From positions 2,666,001 through 2,730,000 of the forward strand of contig NZ_CP087131.1 in NCBI RefSeq assembly GCF_020911865.1: a DNA stretch of 64,000 bases, in the 5' to 3' direction. Every line of letters begins with the position of its first letter. Within the stretch, counting starts at the first letter, position 1. Shown here piece after piece: positions 9,465 through 20,177 of this stretch. The notes beneath the pieces were generated by a model that ran no database searches, was not told the origin of the DNA, and was given only the letters and a program-made list of their open reading frames with translations. Made by a program: the position numbers and the translations under genes. The stretch comes from Chryseobacterium sp. C-71 (GTDB lineage Bacteria > Bacteroidota > Bacteroidia > Flavobacteriales > Weeksellaceae).

Positions 9465-12400
9465 TTAAAGTTGTATTTCGCTTGTTGTAACTGTAGATTC
9501 TTCTGTGTAAGCTGATCCGTCCCAGTTTTTGTACATGAATCTGAATCTGATGTTTTTATTGGCTATTCTCTTGCTTTTGTGCATCACCAACATTTGGGAA
9601 TAATCTTTTGAATAAAGAACATCAAAGTCATCATTTACATTTCCTGATCCGCTTAAGATTTTGAAGCATTCATCCATTTCAGATAAAGGAGTCTTAGGAT
9701 CATTGAATGGTTCCGGATTTCTTACAAGCAATGCAATTACATCCTGATTATTGTTTACAATTTTTACAAATTCTGTATTGGTAGGCGGATTTAATGGTTG
9801 GATTCCCAATACTCCTTCAAAAGCTCTGTCAAAGACTTCGGAATAAGTATTTACCAAGCTTTTCAGGAAGTTATTTTCCGTACCTTTTGAAACTAATGTG
9901 TATGCATCATCAATTTGCTGTTGCTTAAGGTTTACATTTACTTGATACATTGCATCTTTCTGATTGATCAATACATTGTTGTCATCGTATTCTTTTAATT
10001 GATAACTGTTCACCTGTTCCTCGAAGTTGATGTATCTCGAAGTTTTGAATACAAACTCATGAACTTTCTGATTCTCTTCATAAATAATGGTTCTACCCGC
10101 TGTCTGTGGAGCAAGTGTACCATCTTCATTTTCATCGAAGGCATTGTAGACTATTGCAGTATACAGTTTTTCAGGTTTTAAATTGGTGAGATCTACTGAA
10201 TAGCTGTAAGCTTTTGGTGCAATTGGATCTCCCAAATGAATAGTACATTGCATAGATCCTGAGCTCTGATTGGCCTGATTCACAAAATTGATCATCTGCT
10301 GCATTCCTAAAGGTAAAGCGGGTGCGTTATCGTCATCCCAACTGATATCTAATTGTCCTGGAACCGTTTCATGTTCTGTCCAGTCTATTGGTAAAGGATA
10401 TGGGACGATGATATCCGTCACAGGATCTTTGATAACGATATTCATGGCTCCGTCAATTTTTTTAAGATTGCTTCCAGGAACGGCTTCCCAGGCTTTCAGC
10501 ATGTTGTAAACGTATGGCTTCGTAAAGAAGAGCTTGATTTTACATTGTTGATTACCGTAGAAAATTGGTTTTGCCATCAAAAGATCTCCATTGGCATTAG
10601 GATAAGATCTCTTCATATCAATATAAGATTTCAATGATGTGATAGGATATTCCTCCGGATTTTTCTTCTTTGGCGGCTGAATAATTTCCCCATCCTGATC
10701 TCTTCTATAATCTATATAATCTTCCCTTCTTTTCTCAAAATGTCCGATAGGTCCTGCTGTTTTAAATGCATAGTAATAATCATAAACTGTAGGAGTACTG
10801 TCATTTACCTCGTCTTTTAACTTAAGATTCAGACAGTAAACGCTGTTTGGTCTCCAAACCGGCTGAACAACCTTGTTGATAGCTGCAATCATATTCTGGG
10901 TATCCTGCTGTACGGCATCAAAACTCGGAATTGTCTGCTGATATTCATAATCATTAGCAGTAATCCAGCGTACCTGCTGAAGAAGGGTAAAGCAGTTGGT
11001 GATAGTGTCATCACCATTGCAACCGCAATCTCCAAGCTCGTATATGATCTCAAAAATGATCTGAACGATTTGTAATGCTTCATACAAAGTACCATCGTTA
11101 GCATGCAGTTCTTGAAGTTTTTTCACATACTCCTTAATGTAGGCGTGGCCGTTCATCAATTCATATTGTGGATTTTGCTTATCAAAATCTACTAACTGAT
11201 CAATCAAAATCTCAAAACACTTCCAGTTGTCATGCAATGTACCTGTAGGGCTAGCTGAAAGACAATTGTTCAGATCATACATAATGTTACTCAAAAACTG
11301 GCATAACAGATCGTCTTTGTGGCAAGGTGGCAGAGATGAATCGCATCCGCATTCCGGAGTGAACTTTAAGTTTAATGGTTTATTCGTTGTTTTATTGACT
11401 TTAATGACAACTGCTTTATTCATTGGTTCCTTAGGATACTCATTTGAGTAGCAGATGTCAATTCCGGATAATGTTTCTGAAACCTTTGTAATCAGTGTAT
11501 TGTGCTTCACAAACGGACTGAAAATATTATCCGGTAAATACAAGAAGATAACAGAATGAAGATTAAAGTCTATAAATGGCGGTGGTGTATTCCCTGTCAC
11601 CTGAAGGTAGGTCAGTTCATACTCAGCCCAATTATTGACGACTTGCGAGTGGTTGAAATCTACGATTCCCGATCCCATTACTCCATTATAATGATCTACT
11701 GTATGAAGAACATCAAAATCAAGCTCATTACATTGTGATGTTGTACAGCTTTGGCTCTTTAATCCATCCAGTTGTGACAATAAACTGTCGTGTAAAGCCA
11801 GTTCCGAAGGCGAAAGCACTACTTGTGAAACTTCTCCTGTCGTCTGTGCGATGGCATTTGCCCAAATTTGATCGATCTGAGCGTTAATAGCATCGATCTG
11901 AGCCTGATTCGGGTGATGCGGAATAATTTCAATTTTACTTACAAACTGATTGTTGTAGTCTGAAGCTACATATGTGATTTCTCCGGCTGCAAGCTCATTT
12001 TTAGTTTTTGTAACTTCCGTAATCAAATCATAGGTCTGATACATAGAATTTGAATAAACATCTTTGTAATATTTAATCGTTACATCGCTAGCCAACGTTG
12101 AAAGTGTTAGATTTACCCTTCCTGAAGTTTCAGGTAAAATCACAACCATTGTGTTCCCGTTGGTAATCTTTAATGATTTTGGATATCCGTGAGGATTCGA
12201 TGCATTAGACACACTCATGTAATCATTGCTTGTCACATTTCCTAGCAGGTTGTAATAAGCGCCGTTGATGAATTCATTCGGATACATCGTAGGCTGGTAA
12301 TAGACTGTACCGACTGCTTTATCCAACACATTAGAGTAATGCCATTCTTCTGTATAATTTGTACAGAATAGGGTAGAAGCTGTGATACCGTACTGTTCAG

Positions 12401-15400
12401 GAATAAACCATCCCGGCTGACCTCCATCAAGGAATGAGAAAGGAGTTGTTCCTAAAATCCTTATCGTATCATACTTTTCGTTGGTTTTTTGCCAGAACCC
12501 AATTTTAAAATCATCAATTCCGGAAATATTTGAAGCCTGCGCATCACTTAGAACAGCTCTGTAAGGGTTGTATTCTTTCCAATTACCACTGTCATCCATA
12601 ATATTGATGATCACATCTTCAACAGAGTATTTATGTTTTACCTGACGGATCACGTGACCTCCCGGCTGTACTTTTTCTGGTGGTACAAGGTCTAAGAATC
12701 CGTTGGCTCCGGTCGTATGTCCTCCGATTTTTTTATCAGATTGAGCCGTCGGAATCATTCCTTTTTCAATTTTGATATCTAAATAAGTATCTAAAGGAAT
12801 AATAGGAACTTCAATATTATTTTTTACACTGATTGGAGAAGGTATCGTATTCATCGGAAGATTTTTAAGCATAAATTCTTCGTTTGTCAACATATTAACC
12901 CCTTTCACGGCATCTTCAACACGGCTTTCTTTTGGATAATCGATAGCTGGCGAATCAGATTGATAAGTGATTGGTGCAATTGGCGATGTATCTGTTTCTT
13001 TCTCTTTCTCCCATTTGATGGTTAAGTGTACTTTTAGGGTAAGCTTAATGATAAACAGTTTTACCTTTAATTCAAGCTTGAATTCAGCCAAGATGAGGAA
13101 AGGTTTTACAAGTTCAACCCTGAAATAGATAGAAATGAATAGTGAAACTTTTACAATAAATAAATTGAGCTCTGCGCCGCCTTCTACGTAAATGTATCCT
13201 CCTGTCTGTGGCCGTTCAAAACTTACTTTACCACCCACTTCTATGGCTGCCCATACTTTCAGGATAATTAAATTCAGGTTAAAGTCAATTCTTGCGCCGG
13301 CTTCTATACCTTTTGCGGCAATCATCAGATAAGCCTGAGCTTTAATATTCATTGAATCTTTAAACAGCGCAGCGGTAATCGGTTTGTCTTTGGTTCCGAA
13401 GTTGACGTACCATGGTTTTTGGTTCTTGAAGAAGAATCCCATCTGAACCTCAGCTTTGATATCGATGAATGAACCATTGGTTCTGTTGAGCTGGAAGTTA
13501 CCTCCCGCTCCGATTTCCAGAGAGTTATCTCCTACAATCACAAAGGCATAGAATGGCGGAACTCTAGGGTCGTCTTCCGTTAAGCCCAATCTTTCACTGA
13601 TAATCGTTAAACCGGCATCAATCGCAAACATACTTGGTACGGATAATAAAACCATCGCACGAAGCGAAGCCAAACGGCCGTCTAATGTTGCTAAGGAAGC
13701 TCCTGCACCGATCGAGAATGGGAAATCATACTGTTGCGTATGCTGTGGACCTATAAATTTAGGTAAACGGATTCCACGTTCCGGATAGACATAATAATCG
13801 TACCAGCTGTCATCCGTATCCATGTCAATAGCACTCTTGTGTGCCACGTAGCGATATCCTAAAAGCCCTCGAAATCCAAAGATCCCGAATGACCCCAGCG
13901 GAATCACGAAAGGAAATTCTACCTGAGCATCAATAAAGAATCCCGGATATTTCGGATCGAATGCCATCTCTGCTGAACCATAAATTTTCATTTTTGGCAA
14001 CTGGATCGCTACTTTACCTCTATATTCTGTAGAAACTCCCGGTTCAGGAATCGTTAATGAACCATTGATAATAGCCATTGCGGATTCCGGGCTTGCCGAT
14101 CCAGGAATAACTAAATCAACTTCTAAAGTTGAGATATGGAAATAGTCGTCTCCATCTCCGTCAAATTCATCATTATCATTGGTGTAGTAATATTTTACAC
14201 CGTTACCTCTTACGTCAAGTCCTAAAGGATTGACATTGATCCCTCCATCGAATCCGATATAGTTATAGCTTCTCATGACCCCATCCTTCAATCTCTGGAT
14301 GGTACCCATGTGAATAGCCGTAACGCCCATCGTAACCGGACCGATATTAAGGTTGATATTAATCGGGATGACTGAATTTCCTCCTGCAATCTCGAATTTT
14401 CCGTTAGCGTAATAACGAATTGCCGGTAGGTCGATTCCTTCTTCTCCTAATAGTTCTGCGCCGAAAGAGTCTTTAGGGAAAGTAATTTTCGTGTCAGCTT
14501 CAATATAGAAGTTGTCTTCTTTTTTTCCGATCTCGATACTCTGTAATTTGAAATTAAGAATATCAAAAAGGTTCATTGTAAGACTTGGATGAAATGCTGC
14601 AGAAAGCTTAAAGTTTTCCTTACTTTCCCATTCTCCGACAACATCGATGAGAAGATCTCCACTGTCTTCACCTTTAAATTTCTTGATTTTTAATCCTGCA
14701 CGTAGCGAAGAATGTACGACCTGCCCCTGGTGGAAATCAATATCGAAATGGCTAAACCCAAGCTTCCATGCTTTCTCAGGATCTTTTCCTAAGTCGAACC
14801 ACAGAGTACGCTTTTCGATATCAGCAAGTTCTTCAATATTTAAGCTGCTGATAAATTGGTAATATTCGTCTTCTTTTTTAAATGTTCTCTGTTCACCATC
14901 TTTAGTGGTCAACCCGAACGGATAAACAAATTTTAATTGTGACGGAGAACCCAAGCCATTGATATAGCTTAGCAACTGGGTTTTCCCAGCAATTGGCTGA
15001 ACAGTAGTTCCGTCCATAGATTTTACCTGTAGATTGCTGTAATCCAGATCAAAGAAATCTCCGAAATAATCGACTACATCAGTACCGCCGGTCGTCGCGT
15101 TTGCTACAGTGCTGTAAGTAGGACGGATGGCAATATTTCCGGATAATCCGCCGGTTCCGATCAGCAAATGATTGGCAGAAATTCCGATGGTCTGCCCAGT
15201 CTGCTGTTTTTTAAACCATTTTTTCGGCAGGAAAATCTCAGTGTATTCCATATACACTCCCATGAACTCCTTTGGTCTTCCGTCGGCATCGGCTTCAGCG
15301 ATATTTTCTTTCTTGCTTAAATCGATTTTCATATTATGAATGTCGATTGCAAAGCCTGTGTTTCCGATCAGTGCGGGAGTACTGGTGCTTAAAGCTAAGT

Positions 15401-16322
15401 CCATATTATATCCGAAGCCTCTTTCGGTATCGGCATAGAAAAGAACTTCTCCAAATTCCAGTAAAACCTTATCACGGAATCCCTGTGTGTTTTCGGGGAT
15501 CGGGTCTAAAGCATTGGCATGATCACGAGGATACGCCGGAGTTAAAATGTTTCTCGGGAACTCGATTGCTGCCGAAAGCATTAAGGTTGCCTTAAATTTT
15601 GGAATGATGACTTCTTTGATGAATTCATCAATATCCTGAGGAATCAGTGATTGGAAAAATTCTTTTACTTTCTTCCCTGTTTCCTGGATGTCAGTTGATA
15701 ATAAAAAAGTTGCAAAAGCTGCTAAAGAAGCATATTTGCCTGCTTTTGCATAGATGTCTTTTACGACATCGGTTACCGTTGTTGCATCGGTAGGAATATT
15801 TAATCCTAAATTCTGATCAGTATTCAGTTCCTGCACAAACTGCATCAGCGGGGTGATGTCCTGATTATCAGGTTCTACGAAAGTATTGACCATATGTGCA
15901 ATAGCCTGTTCTTCCGTAATATTCAGCACTCGAAGTGCGACTTCAAAGATTTGCAGAGGTTCAAAGGAAAAGTTTCCTAAACTGAACTGGCGCAGATACG
16001 CCAGGATTTTCCATTGATATTCGATTGTAATCGGAAAGGAGGAGATCTGAGAATCGTTTCCTGTCATATCCGGATTGAGAACCAAAGAAATACCCGTTCC
16101 CGGAATTTCGATGTCTAATCTTTTTGATACGAGAGATAAACTATAGAAAGCCGAATCTCCTTTCGGGCCTTTACTGTACTGCAAATCTTTGTAATAGATC
16201 TTGTCGAGGAGCCCAACGACTCCGTCTTTTATAAATCCCAGAATGTCTGGAATCTGGTCTGGTGTAACCACAGAGGATAACCTCGGGTAATACCTATGTG
16301 TTACCGGTGTTTGATTTGGCAT
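9465..16322 (-). CDS. Giant beta-rich protein of the apparatus (2,285 aa)
   Basis: Unrecognised family and the largest gene in the window. It has no signal peptide. The N-terminal 250 residues are partly helical. Residues of about 270-1,150 consist of alternating polar and hydrophobic strands with many Gly and Asp turns, ending in a run of amphipathic strands (ELKVKLFIIKLTLKVHL) near residue 1,140, as in an extended beta-solenoid or groove. A Cys-containing segment (CGCDSSLPPCHKDDLLC, CGCNGDD) lies around residues 1,660-1,790. The C-terminal third is mixed. The start ATG at 16,322 lies 146 bases after the putative immunity gene. It may be a shell, tape-measure-like or surface component. I cannot assign it further. 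Confidence 0.7.
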   Translation of the reverse strand: MPNQTPVTHRYYPRLSSVVTPDQIPDILGFIKDGVVGLLDKIYYKDLQYSKGPKGDSAFYSLSLVSKRLDIEIPGTGISLVLNPDMTGNDSQISSFPITIEYQWKILAYLRQFSLGNFSFEPLQIFEVALRVLNITEEQAIAHMVNTFVEPDNQDITPLMQFVQELNTDQNLGLNIPTDATTVTDVVKDIYAKAGKYASLAAFATFLLSTDIQETGKKVKEFFQSLIPQDIDEFIKEVIIPKFKATLMLSAAIEFPRNILTPAYPRDHANALDPIPENTQGFRDKVLLEFGEVLFYADTERGFGYNMDLALSTSTPALIGNTGFAIDIHNMKIDLSKKENIAEADADGRPKEFMGVYMEYTEIFLPKKWFKKQQTGQTIGISANHLLIGTGGLSGNIAIRPTYSTVANATTGGTDVVDYFGDFFDLDYSNLQVKSMDGTTVQPIAGKTQLLSYINGLGSPSQLKFVYPFGLTTKDGEQRTFKKEDEYYQFISSLNIEELADIEKRTLWFDLGKDPEKAWKLGFSHFDIDFHQGQVVHSSLRAGLKIKKFKGEDSGDLLIDVVGEWESKENFKLSAAFHPSLTMNLFDILNFKLQSIEIGKKEDNFYIEADTKITFPKDSFGAELLGEEGIDLPAIRYYANGKFEIAGGNSVIPININLNIGPVTMGVTAIHMGTIQRLKDGVMRSYNYIGFDGGINVNPLGLDVRGNGVKYYYTNDNDEFDGDGDDYFHISTLEVDLVIPGSASPESAMAIINGSLTIPEPGVSTEYRGKVAIQLPKMKIYGSAEMAFDPKYPGFFIDAQVEFPFVIPLGSFGIFGFRGLLGYRYVAHKSAIDMDTDDSWYDYYVYPERGIRLPKFIGPQHTQQYDFPFSIGAGASLATLDGRLASLRAMVLLSVPSMFAIDAGLTIISERLGLTEDDPRVPPFYAFVIVGDNSLEIGAGGNFQLNRTNGSFIDIKAEVQMGFFFKNQKPWYVNFGTKDKPITAALFKDSMNIKAQAYLMIAAKGIEAGARIDFNLNLIILKVWAAIEVGGKVSFERPQTGGYIYVEGGAELNLFIVKVSLFISIYFRVELVKPFLILAEFKLELKVKLFIIKLTLKVHLTIKWEKEKETDTSPIAPITYQSDSPAIDYPKESRVEDAVKGVNMLTNEEFMLKNLPMNTIPSPISVKNNIEVPIIPLDTYLDIKIEKGMIPTAQSDKKIGGHTTGANGFLDLVPPEKVQPGGHVIRQVKHKYSVEDVIINIMDDSGNWKEYNPYRAVLSDAQASNISGIDDFKIGFWQKTNEKYDTIRILGTTPFSFLDGGQPGWFIPEQYGITASTLFCTNYTEEWHYSNVLDKAVGTVYYQPTMYPNEFINGAYYNLLGNVTSNDYMSVSNASNPHGYPKSLKITNGNTMVVILPETSGRVNLTLSTLASDVTIKYYKDVYSNSMYQTYDLITEVTKTKNELAAGEITYVASDYNNQFVSKIEIIPHHPNQAQIDAINAQIDQIWANAIAQTTGEVSQVVLSPSELALHDSLLSQLDGLKSQSCTTSQCNELDFDVLHTVDHYNGVMGSGIVDFNHSQVVNNWAEYELTYLQVTGNTPPPFIDFNLHSVIFLYLPDNIFSPFVKHNTLITKVSETLSGIDICYSNEYPKEPMNKAVVIKVNKTTNKPLNLKFTPECGCDSSLPPCHKDDLLCQFLSNIMYDLNNCLSASPTGTLHDNWKCFEILIDQLVDFDKQNPQYELMNGHAYIKEYVKKLQELHANDGTLYEALQIVQIIFEIIYELGDCGCNGDDTITNCFTLLQQVRWITANDYEYQQTIPSFDAVQQDTQNMIAAINKVVQPVWRPNSVYCLNLKLKDEVNDSTPTVYDYYYAFKTAGPIGHFEKRREDYIDYRRDQDGEIIQPPKKKNPEEYPITSLKSYIDMKRSYPNANGDLLMAKPIFYGNQQCKIKLFFTKPYVYNMLKAWEAVPGSNLKKIDGAMNIVIKDPVTDIIVPYPLPIDWTEHETVPGQLDISWDDDNAPALPLGMQQMINFVNQANQSSGSMQCTIHLGDPIAPKAYSYSVDLTNLKPEKLYTAIVYNAFDENEDGTLAPQTAGRTIIYEENQKVHEFVFKTSRYINFEEQVNSYQLKEYDDNNVLINQKDAMYQVNVNLKQQQIDDAYTLVSKGTENNFLKSLVNTYSEVFDRAFEGVLGIQPLNPPTNTEFVKIVNNNQDVIALLVRNPEPFNDPKTPLSEMDECFKILSGSGNVNDDFDVLYSKDYSQMLVMHKSKRIANKNIRFRFMYKNWDGSAYTEESTVTTSEIQL

Positions 16323-16468
16323 GAAAATTATTTTGTGTTTAGAGGGTGGTAAAGCTTTGTTTTTTTAATCAAACAAAAGCTATATTAAGTAATGACTACT
16401 TAATTTTTTAATCGAATAAACTTAAATTGCTAACATTATTAATTAGAAATTATATTTTACTCCTACTG
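16323..16468 (-). other. Spacer between toxin-immunity pair and giant genes
   Basis: This 146-base AT-rich gap is the only sizeable gap in the operon. It contains a 7-bp hairpin TTAAGTA/TACTTAA (16,387-16,405) with no clear T-run after it. No copy of the shared promoter is visible. A weak internal promoter or an RNA-processing site is possible but not shown. Confidence 0.35.
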
Positions 16469-17119
16469 CTAAATGACTGATGATATGGGAAGTAATGGTA
16501 ATAATGAATGATAATATGAATGAGAATCCCAAAAATTTTGACCAAAAACTTCAATAAAATAATCTTGTTTCATAGTATGTATTACACCGGATGTTTCATT
16601 ATCATCATCAATAGACACTTTAATTTGATTTGTTTGAGAATCAAGTTCATATTTAAAATCTAATTTTAAATTATTAGGATCATTAGAATTACCATAATAA
16701 TGTTTTCTTGGTTTTGGATTGTAAGCAATTTCATTAGTTTGCTGGTCAATAACGCAGTAAAAAATTTCTCTCTTTTGACTGTCATAAACAATCTTGCCCT
16801 TTGATATTAATGTTCCTGTTTTTGAGTAATCTTCCCAATCCCACATCTCAAAATCAAAAGAAGTTTGTTTATTTAAATAGATAATAATTCCTGAAGATAA
16901 AGATTGATTTTGATAATATTGAATGATATCATTCTTATTTTCATTCGGGCTAAGAAAATATTCAAAATATTTAAATGGCTCTCCACTAAAACCTCTGTAA
17001 TGTTCTATTATTTTAAGTTTTCCAGAAATGTCCTCAATAGTTTCTATGCTATAACTATCCATTATATTAATTTGCTGCTCAGTAACTAAATTGCCTTTAC
17101 TGTTTTTATATAGTTTCAT
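16469..17119 (-). CDS. Putative immunity protein for the adjacent toxin
   Basis: A 216-aa protein. I chose the ATG at 17,119 because it lies four bases after the toxin stop; a longer frame from 17,167 would overlap the toxin and start on a rare codon. The protein is soluble, AT-rich in codon use, acidic, and full of short beta-hairpin segments (SGEPFKYFEYFL, GTLISKGKIVYDSQKREIF). It has no signal peptide and no catalytic motif. Its position right behind a large multi-domain protein with an enzymatic-looking C-terminus is the classic arrangement of polymorphic toxin and immunity genes. Function is inferred from that context; no immunity family is recognised. Confidence 0.55.
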   Translation of the reverse strand: MKLYKNSKGNLVTEQQINIMDSYSIETIEDISGKLKIIEHYRGFSGEPFKYFEYFLSPNENKNDIIQYYQNQSLSSGIIIYLNKQTSFDFEMWDWEDYSKTGTLISKGKIVYDSQKREIFYCVIDQQTNEIAYNPKPRKHYYGNSNDPNNLKLDFKYELDSQTNQIKVSIDDDNETSGVIHTMKQDYFIEVFGQNFWDSHSYYHSLLPLLPISSVI

Positions 17120-17123
17120 AATA

Positions 17124-20100
17124 TTAATATTTAAAATCGATTGCTGGCTTAAGGTCAGCTTGGTCATATTTTTTTATGATCGCAAAATTTATACCCTCTG
17201 CATCAAAATTAGTGAAGTCCTTGCAACTTTCTCTTAGTTCTTCTAAAAAGTTTTTATTATTTATTTCAAGTTCATCAAAAATCTTTCGATACATAATCTT
17301 ATCATTACTGAATCTAATTCTATCAACAATTAGAGCTCCTTGTTTTTTATTGATAGTACCAGTATCAATCATTTGATTAATGGATTTAATTAATTCTTGT
17401 TGAAAAGCATCATATTGCCAAGGTTGTAGAACTACACCAATATCAATATCTTCTGGTTGCTTAGTAGGTTTTATAAGTCCTGCGGGTGGTTCCGGATCAC
17501 CAATTTTCCATGTTCTTGTGCCAGATCCTTGGACGACAAACTCAGCATCATCAAAATAATGAGATAAGTTTTTGGGCATTTCAGAGAAATTTTGTTTCAA
17601 TTTGTTTCTAAATGTATTACAAAATTGTTTATAATCATTCAGATTACTAAATCCTGCAGAAAATCCTCTTTTTAACACTTCATTGACATAAAATTTCGTC
17701 TGTAAAATTAATTGGTCAGTAGTTATAAATTTATTTGCAGGCTCTTTTCTATTGGCGACATAAACTAAATCTGTGATAATATCTTCGGTAAGCCCAAGCT
17801 CCTGCTTACAGAGCTTAATATAGTCTGTTAGAAATGCATCTGTATAAGTTACATCCATTCCCCAACTTTTGCCTTTAAAGGCATTACTGATTTTTTTTAA
17901 TATAGCTTTGATTACTTTGGGGCTTAGTGCCACTCCACTAAATAAATAAATGCTTGATGCAGCTTGTTGAATTGATGCGTTATCTGCACTAGGATTTAGT
18001 TGTCTAAGCCGATTTTCTACATTTTGTCTAATTGTAATAGCATCATTACCTCCAGCAGCTTTAGCAATTCTTCTTGCTGATGCTTTTAAAGCTAACGTAC
18101 TTACTGTATCAACAGCAGAAACAGATAAAGTTGCCAACTGTAATAGCATGATAAAGTTCTTAACATTTTTGCAGAAATCATCATTAGGACTGCACTCAAC
18201 AAAATTTGCAAAAAAACCTAAAACTCCACTTGTAAATTCAACTCCTCCAAGAACAATCCTTAGCCCAGTCTTTGAAACTAGTGCAGTTTCTTGCATTCCT
18301 AATGCTGCCCACTTAAGATGTCTTAGTTTAGTTAGATTACCAACTCCTGACAAAGTAAGAACACCATCTACAGCATAGCCTAAAACAGTTTCTGCATCAC
18401 TTTTATCTCCTAAATCATCAATCATTTTTAAAACAAAAACAGGGACAAAAGAATTTATGGTTAAATTTCCATTTCCTATTTTTACTTTATCACCATATAT
18501 TGTCAGTAATGGAACGGCAGAATCAATATTGTTATTAATTAAACTTACAGGCTGAAAAATATCATAAGTTCCATACAGTTGACTTGTTTCAGAATATTTA
18601 GAAAAATATGAATCAGTGTCAATCCAAGGTAATTTATTTTGAGTAGCTTGTATTTTAGTTCCATTGAATTCAAAAGTAAAGTTGTCAAAAAATATTCCTA
18701 TTCTCTTTTCTGACTCATAAGGGATTGAAATTGGAGCTGCAGATGGATATTTAATTTTATAGAAATGTTCTGTATCGCCAGCATATGCGTAAGGCCAACC
18801 TGAATGTACTCCTATAGAAACTTGATATGCTGTTTCATAACTATAATTATATAATACATTGGGTGCTGGTACAGAAGAATCTTCAACGAAAAAGGCATCT
18901 GTAGAGGGTTTATTTTTATTGGGTTCTAAAGATTTTATATAAAGTACACCGGTTTTTAATTCCCCATCTTCATTATAGGGGTTGAATTTACTAAACTGCC
19001 ATAAGGAGTAGAGTGCTTGTACAAATGCACTTTTTGTATTTACTGGTTGAAAACTGGTTTTCGCAATCCAATTGGTTATCTGAATAATACCTTTTTTCAT
19101 ATTCCAGCTAGTGCTCATTCTATCATAAATATACTGATATAATGTTACCTGTTCTTTGTTGATTAAGTTTTCTTGTTTTATTAATCCTTCTAAGAATTCA
19201 TCAATTTTATTAAGTGAATTTACATCAAAAGAACATGCTATTCTGACAATTAAATTTTCTACTGCTTCTCTTTCGAAATATTCGCTCATTTCATTTGTTG
19301 CTGATTTGAGAATTTCAAGTTTCAATTTTGATGTTAATGATGTGAGGGCTTTTACGCCCATAAATAATGTTAAATAGAAAAACTTTTTATTTTGTGAAGC
19401 AGATTCAATTTTTTTCTTACTTCTAAAACCTGTGCTATAAAAATTAAGAACTTCAACATAAAAATTATGCACGAGATTTATTATTTCATCCTCATTTAGA
19501 CCCGATGTGTCTGTAAAAGGATTTGACCAAAAATTTTTTTGTTCAGTAATAAGATCAAGATACGCGGGTTCTGCAAATAGTGTAAGTATAGAATTATTTA
19601 TATGGTGTATACAATATGCCGAATATACTAAAGCTTTTGATAATTCATCTTTTTTATCTCCAGATACTTGATTAATTAAATGTTTGGTATTGTTGAAAAA
19701 ATTAGTCGCATTCTGTTGTGGATTATATGTAAGTGGTACAGCAGTTATGCCTGCAGGAATATAAATCTTTTCTGTAAATGGTAATAAATGTTGATTAGAA
19801 TTCCAGACATATTCATATTCTTCATTAATATTATAGTTGATCATATTCTGTGCTATCTTATGTTTTTGGATAACAATAAGATCCCCATTCATTACATGTT
19901 CAAATAACACATTTTCAAACTTTCTAACTTCTTCAATTTTTATCTGATCTGCCCAATATCTCAGCCAATCATCAACAGAATAATAGCCTGCATCAATACT
20001 ATTTTTATCATCATTTTTAAAATCAGATTTAACAAAATGATAATATGCTATATGATTTTTTGTAAAACCTATTAAGTATCCTCCAATAGTATACAAAGGA

Positions 20101-20177
20101 TCAACTAAATTGTTTGTTCTTATTACAAGGGCATTTCCTTTGCCATCATAATTACCGTATAAAATCGCTGCTTTCAT
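17124..20177 (-). CDS. Probable polymorphic toxin with C-terminal nucleotidyltransferase-like domain
   Basis: A 1,017-aa protein. The N-terminal 650 residues are mixed and unrecognised. Residues of about 650-750 contain hydrophobic helices (LGGVEFTSGVLGFFANFV, FIMLLQLATLSVSAVDTV), often found before the toxic tip in polymorphic toxins. The last 140 residues carry QGSGTRTW (G884-S885) and EDIDIGVVL (D910, D912), then a late GINFAII...PAIDF near the end. This matches the GS...DxD layout of the nucleotidyltransferase fold, though the gap between GS and DxD is longer than usual. An immunity-like gene follows after four bases, and the start overlaps the 734-aa gene by 26 bases. The gene is much more AT-rich than the giant genes. 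I infer a cargo toxin that modifies RNA or protein; the target is unknown. Confidence 0.6.
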   Translation of the reverse strand: MKAAILYGNYDGKGNALVIRTNNLVDPLYTIGGYLIGFTKNHIAYYHFVKSDFKNDDKNSIDAGYYSVDDWLRYWADQIKIEEVRKFENVLFEHVMNGDLIVIQKHKIAQNMINYNINEEYEYVWNSNQHLLPFTEKIYIPAGITAVPLTYNPQQNATNFFNNTKHLINQVSGDKKDELSKALVYSAYCIHHINNSILTLFAEPAYLDLITEQKNFWSNPFTDTSGLNEDEIINLVHNFYVEVLNFYSTGFRSKKKIESASQNKKFFYLTLFMGVKALTSLTSKLKLEILKSATNEMSEYFEREAVENLIVRIACSFDVNSLNKIDEFLEGLIKQENLINKEQVTLYQYIYDRMSTSWNMKKGIIQITNWIAKTSFQPVNTKSAFVQALYSLWQFSKFNPYNEDGELKTGVLYIKSLEPNKNKPSTDAFFVEDSSVPAPNVLYNYSYETAYQVSIGVHSGWPYAYAGDTEHFYKIKYPSAAPISIPYESEKRIGIFFDNFTFEFNGTKIQATQNKLPWIDTDSYFSKYSETSQLYGTYDIFQPVSLINNNIDSAVPLLTIYGDKVKIGNGNLTINSFVPVFVLKMIDDLGDKSDAETVLGYAVDGVLTLSGVGNLTKLRHLKWAALGMQETALVSKTGLRIVLGGVEFTSGVLGFFANFVECSPNDDFCKNVKNFIMLLQLATLSVSAVDTVSTLALKASARRIAKAAGGNDAITIRQNVENRLRQLNPSADNASIQQAASSIYLFSGVALSPKVIKAILKKISNAFKGKSWGMDVTYTDAFLTDYIKLCKQELGLTEDIITDLVYVANRKEPANKFITTDQLILQTKFYVNEVLKRGFSAGFSNLNDYKQFCNTFRNKLKQNFSEMPKNLSHYFDDAEFVVQGSGTRTWKIGDPEPPAGLIKPTKQPEDIDIGVVLQPWQYDAFQQELIKSINQMIDTGTINKKQGALIVDRIRFSNDKIMYRKIFDELEINNKNFLEELRESCKDFTNFDAEGINFAIIKKYDQADLKPAIDFKY

